Of a stretch of 39,421 nt of DNA, positions 14,276 to 21,217 are shown piece by piece (the first letter of the stretch is position 1; each line of letters starts with the position of its first letter). Under the pieces are notes generated by a model. It did not search any database and had not been told where the DNA came from. It was given only the letters and a program-made list of their open reading frames with translations. Made by a program: the position numbers and the translations under genes. Origin of the DNA: a virus; IMG/VR virus record IMGVR_UViG_3300046008_000639, positions 1 through 39,421 of that record. One strand, given 5' to 3'.

Positions 14276-14977
14276 ATGACAGCAGCAATGGATAGAGCAG
14301 CTATACGCCGGATAAATCTGCGCGCATGGATGGATCGTTACGGAATGACTCAGACCGACCTGGCTATGAAAATGGACAAGAGCCGCTCTTATGTGTCTCT
14401 GCTGCTCAGTGACGATTCAGACCGACCGTTTGGCGAAAAAAGCGCCCGTTATATCGAGGGCATGCTGCACATGCCCAGCGGCTACCTGGATGCGCCCATT
14501 GACAATGGCTCAAACAAAAAGACTGTGATGCTCTGGTCTGTGCCATCCGACTTGCAGGATGATGTCTATGCCATGGTGCCCAGGGTTGCTGTGAGCCTTG
14601 CGGCCGGCAATGGCGGGCGGATTGTTGAGACTGAGCAGGAGCTTCCACCGCTGGCGTTCCGTCGGGACTGGATGCAAACCAAGTGCGTTACAAGTAAAAA
14701 GAACCTCAAAGTCTTAGAGGTCAGGGGTGAGTCGATGACGCCCTATTTGCAGGATGGTGACTCGGTGCTGATTGACATGGGGCAGGGCGACATTCAGGAC
14801 AACCAGATCTATGCAATCTGGTATGGCGATGAGTTGCGAATCAAGCGTCTGTCAAAACGCTTTGATGGCGGCATCTTGATTCGCTCGGATAACCCAGCGT
14901 ACCAGGATGAGGTGCTGTCACAAGAGGAGGCCAGGCACATCACTGTGCTTGGGAAACTCCTCTGGCGTGGCGGCTAG
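14276..14977 (+). CDS. CI/LexA-like phage repressor (HTH plus peptidase S24)
   Basis: 233 residues; AGGAG lies 8 nt before the ATG. An XRE-type helix-turn-helix covers residues 20-66 (MTQTDLAMKMDKSRSYVSLLL). The S24 domain has a possible Ala-Gly cleavage site (A110-G111 in SLAAGNGG), nucleophile Ser 153 in GESMTPYL and general base Lys 190 in ELRIKRL. Such repressors hold a prophage silent and cut themselves when RecA filaments form. It would be the natural ligand of the GTTTGCC-N4-GGTATAC operators in this window. Its TAG stop shares CTAG with the stop of the convergent gene. Confidence 0.88.
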   Translation: MTAAMDRAAIRRINLRAWMDRYGMTQTDLAMKMDKSRSYVSLLLSDDSDRPFGEKSARYIEGMLHMPSGYLDAPIDNGSNKKTVMLWSVPSDLQDDVYAMVPRVAVSLAAGNGGRIVETEQELPPLAFRRDWMQTKCVTSKKNLKVLEVRGESMTPYLQDGDSVLIDMGQGDIQDNQIYAIWYGDELRIKRLSKRFDGGILIRSDNPAYQDEVLSQEEARHITVLGKLLWRGG

Positions 14978-15147
14978 ATTTCCCCGCGCTGCGCCAGGCG
15001 CAACGAGTCAATCAAGGTGCCAACCATTTGCGCAGGCAGGGTGATGCATTTGTCTTCTTGACGTATCTCAATCACGTCCAAGATGCTGCTCACATACATG
15101 GCCGAAAAGGATTGGAAAATTTGACTAAGGGAATCAGAGTCTTTCAT
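14974..15147 (-). CDS. Possible small protein convergent with the repressor
   Basis: 57 residues (MKDSDSLSQIFQSFSAMYV ... LIDSLRLAQRGEI) from ATG 15147. The stop shares the palindrome CTAG with the repressor stop, a neat convergent join. No clear ribosome site is visible, so support is moderate. The protein is helical and acidic. Transcription through it would be antisense to the repressor gene. Confidence 0.45.
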   Translation of the reverse strand: MKDSDSLSQIFQSFSAMYVSSILDVIEIRQEDKCITLPAQMVGTLIDSLRLAQRGEI

Positions 15148-15354
15148 TTACTGTACCAGGTGTTTCGCTGCGCAAGCCCGGCATCAGCAGGCTTCTTTAA
15201 GGACGGTAAGGGGTCTTGCGCTTGGAAATTTGCGGGGTGGGGGGGGGTAGCTGTGCACGTTCATGTTTTCCAAAGAGCAATCATTAGACCATACATTGTT
15301 CAGCTTTAACTCATCAAATTCCACTGGATCGACATGCTTTGATGGAGATCAAAT
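15148..15354. other. Gene-free interval with inverted repeat and G-tract
   Basis: No convincing gene. It contains a 7-bp inverted repeat GCGCAAG / CTTGCGC (15170-15176, 15215-15221), a nested AAGCC/GGCTT hairpin (15174-15194), and a run of nine G at 15239-15247. It may separate the leftward cluster from the repressor. Confidence 0.4.
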
Positions 15355-15603
15355 TTATCCAGAATAATGACCCGGCGATCTTGCGCGCTCGCAGAGTGTG
15401 GCAGCCAGCCAGCATTCCCACAGCGTCTGTGCATGCGAGCCTGGGTAGCTGCAGCCAGGTGGTGGGGTTTGTTGCCGCAGATAGCCCTGCGCGTCAACCA
15501 GGTAGGCATGGAAGGCCTCACGCAGGGGCAGCAGCCAGGCGGCGTTGTCGGTGTCGTACTGGATGCGGCGCTGCTTGGCCGCCTCGATGGGGTGGGGTGT
15601 CAT
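15355..15603 (-). CDS. Hypothetical phage protein
   Basis: 82 residues; ATG 15603 overlaps the deacetylase stop by ATGA. The C-terminal stretch LWECWLAATLCERAR resembles a short Trp-rich helix found in several unnamed phage proteins. PPPGCSYPGSHAQT is a flexible middle. No function can be assigned. Confidence 0.55.
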   Translation of the reverse strand: MTPHPIEAAKQRRIQYDTDNAAWLLPLREAFHAYLVDAQGYLRQQTPPPGCSYPGSHAQTLWECWLAATLCERARSPGHYSG

Positions 15604-16496
15604 GGCATGGCTTTCAGTGACCGCAAAGCAACACTCTTGTCTGCTTCGCGGATGGTGTTGTGGTGGATCTGCAGGACCGGGTCGTCAAAGATGTCGTTGC
15701 CAGCCTGGTAGCCTCCGGCAAGGTTCCAGGCAATGGGCGCGCGGATGTGTTTGAACACGATGGCGTCTCGCTCTGCAAGCTGTGCAGTTGTCAGGAAGCC
15801 ACCCAGCGGGTCATTAACATGCGGGTCGGCGCCGGCTTGGTAGAGCACCAGGTCAGGGCTGAAGGCGTTGACATCATTGATGGCGTCGGACAGCCAGAAC
15901 TTGAATTCAATGGACTCACGCACCGGGTTGTCCCCATAGAACTTTGCACCCTGGGTGATGTGCAGCACATTGCCAGCCAGGCCAGGCATCTTCTTGAGGA
16001 TGTCCTGGGTGCCGTTGCCGGTGTGCATGTCGCAATCCAGGATAGCAATCTTCATGACCGGGCTCTCAGAGATGAGCTTGGCGGCCACCACCATCAAGCC
16101 GTTGAAGGTGCAGAAGCCACCACCAAAGTCATGGCCGGCGTGGTGGAATCCGGAGGTTGGCGAGCACACCGGGAGCTCTGGGTACTGGATGGCATGGCGC
16201 GCCGCTGACAGCAGGCTGCCAATGGTCCACAAACATGACTCAGGCACCCGCGGGTCAAAATTGCCGTGGCCATTTTGTTCACGAAGTGCAAACACGTTGT
16301 CAACATAGTCAGCAGTGTGCACCAGCTTCAGGTCATCCTGGGTGACCGGGTCAACCCGGCCCAGCTTCTGCGGCCCGTAGGCATGGAAGGCAAAGTGCTG
16401 AAGCAGTTCCACCAGGCGCGCAGGCTTGCCGGCCGATGGGCTGTAGCTGTCAAGGCCGGTGACGTTCTGACGCGGGTCGTAAAAAACAGGGGTCAT
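15600..16496 (-). CDS. Histone-deacetylase-family (arginase/deacetylase fold) amidohydrolase
   Basis: 298 residues, within the family range of 300-380. All catalytic positions of class I/II-type zinc deacetylases can be placed: tandem His 118-119 in SGFHHAGHDFGGGFCTFNG, zinc ligands Asp 156 and His 158 in ILDCDMHTGNGTQ, third ligand Asp 224 in QAGADPHVNDPLGG, and the transition-state Tyr 263 in LAGGYQAG. The enzyme should therefore be active on an acetyl-amide substrate: acetyl-lysine, an acetylated polyamine or similar. It sits in an operon of unknown small genes with ATGA overlaps on both sides, so it is part of the phage and not a stray insertion. The substrate is unknown. Confidence 0.88.
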   Translation of the reverse strand: MTPVFYDPRQNVTGLDSYSPSAGKPARLVELLQHFAFHAYGPQKLGRVDPVTQDDLKLVHTADYVDNVFALREQNGHGNFDPRVPESCLWTIGSLLSAARHAIQYPELPVCSPTSGFHHAGHDFGGGFCTFNGLMVVAAKLISESPVMKIAILDCDMHTGNGTQDILKKMPGLAGNVLHITQGAKFYGDNPVRESIEFKFWLSDAINDVNAFSPDLVLYQAGADPHVNDPLGGFLTTAQLAERDAIVFKHIRAPIAWNLAGGYQAGNDIFDDPVLQIHHNTIREADKSVALRSLKAMP

Positions 16497-17137
16497 TGGG
16501 TCGCCTTCTTATGGTTGTCGTATTGCAGAATACCCCATGCAATGGCGTAACAATTCCACAGAAAGTGGAATGTGTATCGCTCAAAGTCATATTCAAACAA
16601 GTCTTGAAAATAGAAGTTTTCTTGATTGTTGAGGCGATGGCTGAAGTCGTATGCATTTCCTTGCTTTCGGCTTTCATTCGTGTCAATCACATCTTGCTGG
16701 ATGGAGTTCCAAAGATCTCGGCGCTCCTCATGTGTCGTCGTGTCTCGTCTGTCTTTGATCCATTCAATGACATATTGCTTGATGATTTGATCAAAGGCAT
16801 CGCTGTCAAACTCTGTGAATTTTTCGTGCTTGCCAATGGATGTGAGTTTTTCACCCCAGTACGATGGGTTGATGGCCAGATCGGCGACGTCTTTTCGATA
16901 GTTGCGATCCGCGCGAAAAAACTCGAACATGTCATCCAGCCGTCGGAACACGTAAGTGCCGCAGTCGCCGTCAATGCACAGCGATCCATTCCAGGTGATC
17001 AAATCGAACCAGTAACTGCTTGAGTCTTGGCGCTTGAACCTGATGTGGCGATTGACGCCATCATCACGCAGGATGGTCATGATATGGCAGTTGGCGTCTT
17101 TGACGAAGCGCTCAGCTGTGCATTCGAGTTTTTTCAT
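16493..17137 (-). CDS. Hypothetical phage protein, aromatic-rich
   Basis: 214 residues, coupled by ATGA to the deacetylase gene. It starts MKKLECTAERFVKDANCHIMTILRDDGVNRHIRFKRQDSSSYWFDLITWNGSLCIDGDCGTYVFRRLDDMFEFF, a beta-rich N-terminus; the C-terminus is rich in Phe, Tyr and Trp (YFQDLFEYDFERYTFHFLWNCYAIAWGI). It recalls a widespread unnamed phage family, but no function is known to me. Confidence 0.65.
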   Translation of the reverse strand: MKKLECTAERFVKDANCHIMTILRDDGVNRHIRFKRQDSSSYWFDLITWNGSLCIDGDCGTYVFRRLDDMFEFFRADRNYRKDVADLAINPSYWGEKLTSIGKHEKFTEFDSDAFDQIIKQYVIEWIKDRRDTTTHEERRDLWNSIQQDVIDTNESRKQGNAYDFSHRLNNQENFYFQDLFEYDFERYTFHFLWNCYAIAWGILQYDNHKKATQ

Positions 17138-17322
17138 TGGGCTACTCCTTCAGTGTATTTTTGCAGCCGGGCAATTTGTGTCTTGCGGTAGAGGATGATG
17201 CCATTGGCATATTCAGCAGCGGATTGTGCCGCCAGCAGCTGACGCCTGGCTTCTTCGAGCTCGGCCTGGGCGATGATGTCGGCGCTGGGTTTGCGGAAGG
17301 TTTGGATGAGTTCTTTGATCAT
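17134..17322 (-). CDS. Hypothetical small helical phage protein
   Basis: 62 residues from ATG 17322 with AAGGAAAC upstream. The pattern FRKPSADIIAQAELEEARRQLLAAQSAAEYANGIILYRKTQIARL is a familiar small phage protein type with one long amphipathic helix; function unknown. It overlaps its neighbours by ATGA. Confidence 0.65.
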   Translation of the reverse strand: MIKELIQTFRKPSADIIAQAELEEARRQLLAAQSAAEYANGIILYRKTQIARLQKYTEGVAQ

Positions 17323-17654
17323 GATGTTTCCTTGGTTGTAGATTCCATCCATCGTTCGATGTCTGACAGCCTCCATCGCTTTTGCGGCGCCTTAGCAAGC
17401 GCGTTCCCGATGTTCATTGGCCTTGGCAGCGATCCGGAATTTGTGAGGTTATCCACATGGGCTGAACTGCAACCAAGATACTCCGCCAGTTGGCTTCTGG
17501 ACAGCAGTTGCGCACCTCTTGATACGGTAAAGCCGCGACTCTCAAGAAACTTTGTTGCAATGCGAATTTTTTCGCCGTCAGTTTTTTGAATCGCTGGAAT
17601 TGGCTTGACTCCGGCGGCTGGGTAGCACCATGGGTGCGTGCTTGCATTCGTCAT
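17319..17654 (-). CDS. AlpA / MerR-type helix-turn-helix protein
   Basis: 111 residues; GGAGAC precedes ATG 17654. Residues 52-104 form an excisionase-like winged-helix unit: LLSRSQLAEYLGCSSAHVDNLTNSGSLPRPMNIG, then KRWRLSDIERWMES. AlpA, Xis and HTH_17 proteins share this layout and act as DNA-bending regulators or excisionases. No integrase is in the window, so a regulatory role is at least as likely. Confidence 0.7.
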   Translation of the reverse strand: MTNASTHPWCYPAAGVKPIPAIQKTDGEKIRIATKFLESRGFTVSRGAQLLSRSQLAEYLGCSSAHVDNLTNSGSLPRPMNIGNALAKAPQKRWRLSDIERWMESTTKETS

Positions 17655-17866
17655 GTTGTCTCCAAGAGGTGCAGGCTGATGATGTCGCGCAGCTTGGTGA
17701 GCTGTTCGCGGCTCAAGGTGGTGGCGAACGGTGTGTGGCGCTCATAAGGGAACCGGGTGCCCAGCAGCTGGGTGGTGAACTTCAGGTGGAAGCTGTCGGC
17801 CAAGGTTTCAACCTTGGAGATCTCCGCTCGCTGGGTGAAGTTGTCGGTGGTGATGAATTTGTTCAT
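17651..17866 (-). CDS. Hypothetical small phage protein
   Basis: 71 residues: beta-rich N-terminus (FTQRAEISKVETLADSFHLKFTTQLLGTRFPYERHTPF) followed by a helix (SREQLTKLRDIISLHLLE). The layout suggests a small host-takeover or regulator protein, but no family is recognised. ATGA overlaps on both sides. Confidence 0.6.
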   Translation of the reverse strand: MNKFITTDNFTQRAEISKVETLADSFHLKFTTQLLGTRFPYERHTPFATTLSREQLTKLRDIISLHLLETT

Positions 17867-18105
17867 GCTGCCATTCTTTCTTGGTACTGGGATTCCCCGA
17901 TGTCGATCTGGATCTCTTTGGCCTCATTTGCCATGTGCTTTTGGTACTGGAACCTGATGTCGTCCAGCTGGGTGTCCGTCAGGATGTCCATGACCTCCTG
18001 GCCATTGAATGTGACGGTGTCGATGCAGATGTCTTCGTCATGGTAGAAGCTGTAGCCGATGCTGACAATGCCGCGGCCCTCTCCGATAAGTGCAAGAAAA
18101 TTCAT
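17863..18105 (-). CDS. Hypothetical small phage protein
   Basis: 80 residues with an acidic centre (YHDEDICIDTVTFNGQEVMDILTDTQLDDIRFQYQKHM). No family recognised. Start and stop both overlap neighbours by ATGA, continuing the coupled operon. Confidence 0.6.
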   Translation of the reverse strand: MNFLALIGEGRGIVSIGYSFYHDEDICIDTVTFNGQEVMDILTDTQLDDIRFQYQKHMANEAKEIQIDIGESQYQERMAA

Positions 18106-18200
18106 GGCGTCCTCCAGATTTGCAGGTCAAGGTACAGGATGAAAAATGCCGTCATGTAGACGGCAGCAGCGAAGGCTTGAAGCAGGCGGTGCAGGTTCAC
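18102..18200 (-). CDS. Small single-pass membrane protein (32 aa)
   Basis: GTG 18200 overlaps the upstream stop (GTGA), and TGA 18102 overlaps the next ATG. The 32-residue product (MNLHRLLQAFAAAVYMTAFF, then ILYLDLQIWRTP) is one hydrophobic helix with an N-terminal positive charge. The perfect coupling at both ends is the evidence for a real gene. Confidence 0.55.
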   Translation of the reverse strand: MNLHRLLQAFAAAVYMTAFFILYLDLQIWRTP

Positions 18201-18388
18201 AGCGTGGCCTTTTCTGCGAGGCGCTCGCTGATGTCGCCGGCGCGGCGGGTGGACTCGACAAAGTCACACCAGGCCATGCGGATGTCAACTGGGTAGTCGT
18301 TTTGCTTGCGCCGGCCGTGGCGCTTGAGCTGTGGGTTGGATGTCCAGAAGCTGCAGCGCAGGTCTTTCAGTGTGCTTATGTTGATCAT
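18197..18388 (-). CDS. Hypothetical basic phage protein
   Basis: 63 residues with a basic centre (QLKRHGRRKQNDYPVDIRMAWCDFVESTRRAGDISERLAEKATL). It could bind nucleic acid. ATGA and GTGA overlaps join it to its neighbours. Function unknown. Confidence 0.6.
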   Translation of the reverse strand: MINISTLKDLRCSFWTSNPQLKRHGRRKQNDYPVDIRMAWCDFVESTRRAGDISERLAEKATL

Positions 18389-18762
18389 GCTGTTGCTCCA
18401 AAGATGTCTATGGCTGCTGAGTTGTCCGTGTAGACCAATCCGTTGGTGCCGGCTCGGCCAGAGGCGCTGTCCAGGATGTGGGCCTTGAGCAGCAGCAGCT
18501 CCTCGGCCTCCAGTGTGCTGACCCTGGCCACGGCTGGAAGGTGGTGGAAGTAGGCACCGCCTTGCCGGCTTGGCGTCAGGTCGACTTTGCCGGAGGCCAG
18601 GCAGATGTAGCCAATGCGCTTGTTAGACTGGACCACGATGCGGTCAACCTGGTCGCCGGCATGCAGTGGGTAGACGATGAAGTCTTGAGGCTTGCGCATG
18701 CCTGTGAATTGGCCGTCAAAGCTGACGGTGCCCATGCGGTTTCGGTGAAGGTTGGTGATCAT
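18385..18762 (-). CDS. Hypothetical phage protein
   Basis: 125 residues, beta-rich (GTVSFDGQFTGMRKPQDFIVYPLHAGDQVDRIVVQSNKRIGYICLASGKVDLTPSRQGGAYFHHL), with a helical C-terminus (TLEAEELLLLKAHILDSASG). No known family. Coupled by ATGA on both sides. Confidence 0.62.
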   Translation of the reverse strand: MITNLHRNRMGTVSFDGQFTGMRKPQDFIVYPLHAGDQVDRIVVQSNKRIGYICLASGKVDLTPSRQGGAYFHHLPAVARVSTLEAEELLLLKAHILDSASGRAGTNGLVYTDNSAAIDIFGATA

Positions 18763-19127
18763 GGCTGGCTCCAGGATGGGAAGGTGGCAAGAAATTTCTG
18801 CGTGTAGCGGTCAGCAATGAAGGCGCGCTCTTCAGGGGTGATGGGCAAGCTCCACTTCAGGACGTTTTGGATGTAGATGTCACGCACATCGTTGTCGCTG
18901 TCAAAGTCATCATCGACGTGGTCAGAATAGATATCGACCCAGCGACGGGCATCGTGGTAACCCATGCGGCTGAGCTGGCAACTGGTGGACTCGTTGCGGC
19001 GCTGGTTGCTAGGGCGCTCACGAACCCAGCCACCGACGTTGTAATCAGACTCCAGCTGGGCATGCGCCTGGCAGACATCGAAAATGGACACGGGTGAGTC
19101 CATGTGTGGGAGCTTGATGTAGTCCAT
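18759..19127 (-). CDS. Hypothetical acidic phage protein
   Basis: 122 residues with a strongly acidic middle (WVDIYSDHVDDDFDSDNDVRDIYIQNVL) and a helical C-terminus (TPEERAFIADRYTQKFLATF). The acidity could fit a DNA mimic, but that is speculation. It ends with an ATGA overlap and starts 8 nt after its upstream neighbour. Confidence 0.6.
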   Translation of the reverse strand: MDYIKLPHMDSPVSIFDVCQAHAQLESDYNVGGWVRERPSNQRRNESTSCQLSRMGYHDARRWVDIYSDHVDDDFDSDNDVRDIYIQNVLKWSLPITPEERAFIADRYTQKFLATFPSWSQP

Positions 19128-19135
19128 GGTGATCC

Positions 19136-19330
19136 TTACAAAATGAATTCAGGGTGCTTGACAACAGCAGGAAGGCCGGCGGCATACAGCATGATTTGGT
19201 TCTTGCTGGTGGCTGTGCGGGCAGCCCGGTGCAGTGCCGAGTAAGACCGGGCAATCAATGCAATGTCCGGGTCTTTGAATTTGCACCAGGCCTGCAACTT
19301 CAGGCATTCACGAGATTCTGATTTTGTCAT
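19136..19330 (-). CDS. Hypothetical small phage protein
   Basis: 64 residues (MTKSESRECLKLQAWCKFKD ... SALHRAARTATSKNQIMLYAAG). It starts just after a strong intrinsic terminator (19349-19372), with GGAGACATC before the ATG, so it depends on read-through or a promoter not seen here. Function unknown. Confidence 0.58.
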   Translation of the reverse strand: MTKSESRECLKLQAWCKFKDPDIALIARSYSALHRAARTATSKNQIMLYAAGLPAVVKHPEFIL

Positions 19331-19348
19331 GATGTCTCCTTTGGGCGT

Positions 19349-19372
19349 AAAAAAACCCGCTGGGTGCGGGTT
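19349..19372 (-). terminator. Intrinsic terminator inside the leftward cluster
   Basis: The minus strand reads CCCGC-ACCCA-GCGGG followed by seven T: a compact rho-independent terminator between two genes of the same strand. Confidence 0.8.
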
Positions 19373-19393
19373 GGTTGGTGAGGTTGAGGTGGG

Positions 19394-19582
19394 TCAGCTT
19401 TCTATTTTCTTGATGAGCGCTAAGCCGTCTTGCTTTGCCTTGTCCACTTGATCGTCCCAGTCATCTTGACTCATGTCTGAGTCGATCCATGCTCGCCCCA
19501 AGTCATCAAGCAATAAATTTTTCAGAACTGCCAGCAGCTCTGGGGCGGCGTCAATCAACTTCTCTTGTGTTGTGCGGCTCAT
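19394..19582 (-). CDS. Hypothetical small acidic phage protein
   Basis: 62 residues from ATG 19582 (AAGGTAG upstream). Pattern TTQEKLIDAAPELLAVLKNLLLDDLGRAW then DDQVDKAKQDGLALIKKIES: the 'aaPeLL..L' helix is common in small phage proteins of unknown role. It is followed by the terminator at 19349-19372, so it ends a transcription unit. Confidence 0.62.
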   Translation of the reverse strand: MSRTTQEKLIDAAPELLAVLKNLLLDDLGRAWIDSDMSQDDWDDQVDKAKQDGLALIKKIES

Positions 19583-19584
19583 GA

Positions 19585-19896
19585 TCAATCTACCTTGACG
19601 GTGGCATCAATCTCAGCCTCGGCATAGACCTCTTTGGCGGCATCGCTGAAGCCCAGGAAATAGCGGACATCAGCCTCATCTGCGCAGACCTTGGCGGCGT
19701 AGCGTGTGTGCTCACCATCCCACTGTGAATACCCGATGGTCTGGGCCACAAAGGTGCCGCCTTTGGTTCGGTAGAGTTTGTAGACTGTCCAGCGGGTGGC
19801 CCGGCGCATGCTGTCACGGGTGCTGTATGAGCCGATGAGCTCACCGTCAAATTCAATGTTGGCAGAGTCGTCGTTTTCAATGATGAAGTGTTCCAT
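19585..19896 (-). CDS. Hypothetical phage protein
   Basis: 103 residues from ATG 19896 with AAGGAAA upstream; the frame stays open to 20034 but without a better start. Beta-rich and acidic (EHFIIENDDSANIEFDGELIGSYSTRDSMRRATRWTVYKLYRTKGGTFVAQTIGYSQWDGEHTRYAAKVC). No known family. Confidence 0.62.
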   Translation of the reverse strand: MEHFIIENDDSANIEFDGELIGSYSTRDSMRRATRWTVYKLYRTKGGTFVAQTIGYSQWDGEHTRYAAKVCADEADVRYFLGFSDAAKEVYAEAEIDATVKVD

Positions 19897-20165
19897 GATT
19901 TTCCTTAACCACCAGAGACAGCGCTGATGAACCACTTTGGCCAACGGGCCAGGTGCATTGTGCACCGGAAGTTGCTGGTGACGTTTCCAGCGCACCAGAG
20001 TCAGGTGCCGCGAGATGCCTGTAGGTTGGATCACACCCCGATGACCAATCGGTAGCGGGCAACTGCTTTGGATGGAGGTGCTTGCCAGACCTCACGACTT
20101 TGTGGCAGTCGCCGCCTAGAGAGTGCAAAAGTACACTGGCAAGGCCGGAGCCTTGACGCTGTGCT
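19897..20165. other. Gene-free interval, 269 bp
   Basis: No credible gene on either strand. Short dyads are present, including a GTGCA..TGCAC palindrome near 19960 and a GGCC-AAC-GGGCC-like stem near 19945 just ahead of the ribosome site. It may be a long leader for the 19585 gene. No tRNA fold or good promoter is seen. Confidence 0.35.
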
Positions 20166-20399
20166 TTAGATCTGTGCGTTGTAGTAACTATCGGGAAAGT
20201 CAAACCAGGTGTTCTGGTCATTGGTCTGGTCATCAATCACGATCTTCCCGGTAGCCAGCAGGGCGTCGACCGCGGCAGCGAAGATCAGGTTGTCATAAGG
20301 CACTGCCTGGGTGCGGCATTCACGGCGCAGATCCTGGCGGGTCTGTGGGCCGCTGGCGGCCATGTGATCCAGGATGCAGTCGGTGCAGGGATAGGTCAT
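20166..20399 (-). CDS. Hypothetical winged-helix-like phage protein
   Basis: 77 residues; AAGGAGCCCACC precedes the ATG. CTDCILDHMAASGPQTRQDLRREC ... FAAAVDALLATGKIVIDDQ resembles the short helix-turn-helix plus wing proteins found in phages. Function unknown. Confidence 0.62.
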   Translation of the reverse strand: MTYPCTDCILDHMAASGPQTRQDLRRECRTQAVPYDNLIFAAAVDALLATGKIVIDDQTNDQNTWFDFPDSYYNAQI

Positions 20400-20409
20400 G
20401 GTGGGCTCC

Positions 20410-20751
20410 TTAGTAGTTGCGAGATGTGGAGAGGAGAACGCTGAACACGCCCTTGCGGACCTTGGTCACGCTGGCAGAGGCCGACCAGCAGCCGCAGCAG
20501 TCATGCTCGTGAGAGCACCCGCCATACGACATGTTTTGCGAGATGGTGCGCTGCAGCACCTTTTGATCTGCACCCTTGGGGCCAATCACACGGAACCGCG
20601 TGGTTGGCCCGACGTCATAACCATTACCCTCGTCAAGCAGCTTGTCGCCAAGCACTTTGATCTCGAAGGATTGACCCCATTGGTCAAGGTGGCTGCACGA
20701 ATCAACGTAACGGCTGGTGAGGCGCTCTTCAATGAATTGCTTTGTGGCCAT
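20410..20751 (-). CDS. Hypothetical Cys-rich phage protein
   Basis: 113 residues from ATG 20751, with AAGGAG upstream; a longer frame to 20796 would start inside the terminator hairpin. Beta-rich, with a metal-site-like cluster (GGCSHEHDCCGCW near residue 80). No family is recognised. The terminator at 20774-20803 lies directly upstream, so it needs its own promoter or read-through. Confidence 0.6.
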   Translation of the reverse strand: MATKQFIEERLTSRYVDSCSHLDQWGQSFEIKVLGDKLLDEGNGYDVGPTTRFRVIGPKGADQKVLQRTISQNMSYGGCSHEHDCCGCWSASASVTKVRKGVFSVLLSTSRNY

Positions 20752-20773
20752 GATGATCTCCTTGGTTGAGAAA

Positions 20774-20803
20774 CAAAAAAGCCGCCTGGGTTGCAAGCGG
20801 CTT
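20774..20803 (-). terminator. Intrinsic terminator ending the minus-strand non-coding RNA
   Basis: The minus strand reads AAGCCGC / GCGGCTT (7 bp, 11-nt loop) followed by six T. It closes the 440-nt gene-free transcript that begins near 21,211. Confidence 0.75.
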
Positions 20804-21211
20804 GTGTGGGTTGTTCAGTTGATATGGACCCCTATTCGCATATAGCTTTCGAGGTGCTGCCAGACTTTGTTAGCTTCGGTGAACCGTCGCATTTCGCCGT
20901 TTGTTTCGAGTTCCTTGTTTAAGGGATGGTGTACTACCTCTGGGCGTTATCCTTCCTGACCGTCAATCAACCAAACACATAAGCTTCCTGGTTGCAAGCG
21001 GCTTATGTGTTTCGCCAGCTTCACAGCTAGCTAACAACGGGTCTTATATTCATCCCCGTATCAAAGGACCGGCTTCAGGTGGCGGTCAGACCTCGTTTCA
21101 CACCGTCTAGGCTGGATTTATTCAGCGTCAAGGGCGTCAACTCTTTTGTATTCCGCCGTTGAGAGCGGTTCGGCTTGTTGGCTGCCTGTCGAAGCGACGA
21201 TCCGTTTCGAT
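20774..21211 (-). ncRNA. Candidate structured non-coding RNA (about 440 nt)
   Basis: No open frame of note on the minus strand. The unit has its own operator-bearing promoter (21218-21247) and an intrinsic terminator. Potential structures: a perfect 12-bp stem AAACACATAAGC / GCTTATGTGTTT (20973-20984 with 21001-21012), a 7-bp stem with a GTGA tetraloop (GCTAGCT-GTGA-AGCTGGC, 21031-21014), and an ACGGG/CCCGT stem (21060-21036 area). A 23-24-nt near-identical repeat occurs twice (20785-20808 and 20987-21009), once in the terminator loop and once in the 12-bp hairpin loop. It matches no RNA family I recognise. Confidence 0.55.
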
Positions 21212-21217
21212 GGGTGA

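Noticed and set aside
15239-15247. Run of nine G as a phase-variable switch
   Set aside because: It is not inside a supported gene or promoter, so slippage would have no clear effect.
15028-15309. 93-codon plus-strand frame after the repressor
   Set aside because: It opposes a better small gene and spans a G-tract; no ribosome site and no recognisable features.
19877-20236. 119-codon minus-strand frame over the 19.9-20.2-kb gap
   Set aside because: It overlaps two better genes, lacks a ribosome site and has Pro/Thr/Ser-rich shadow composition.
20901-21110. 69-codon plus-strand frame in the non-coding interval
   Set aside because: No ribosome site, odd composition, and it runs across the strong 12-bp inverted repeat.
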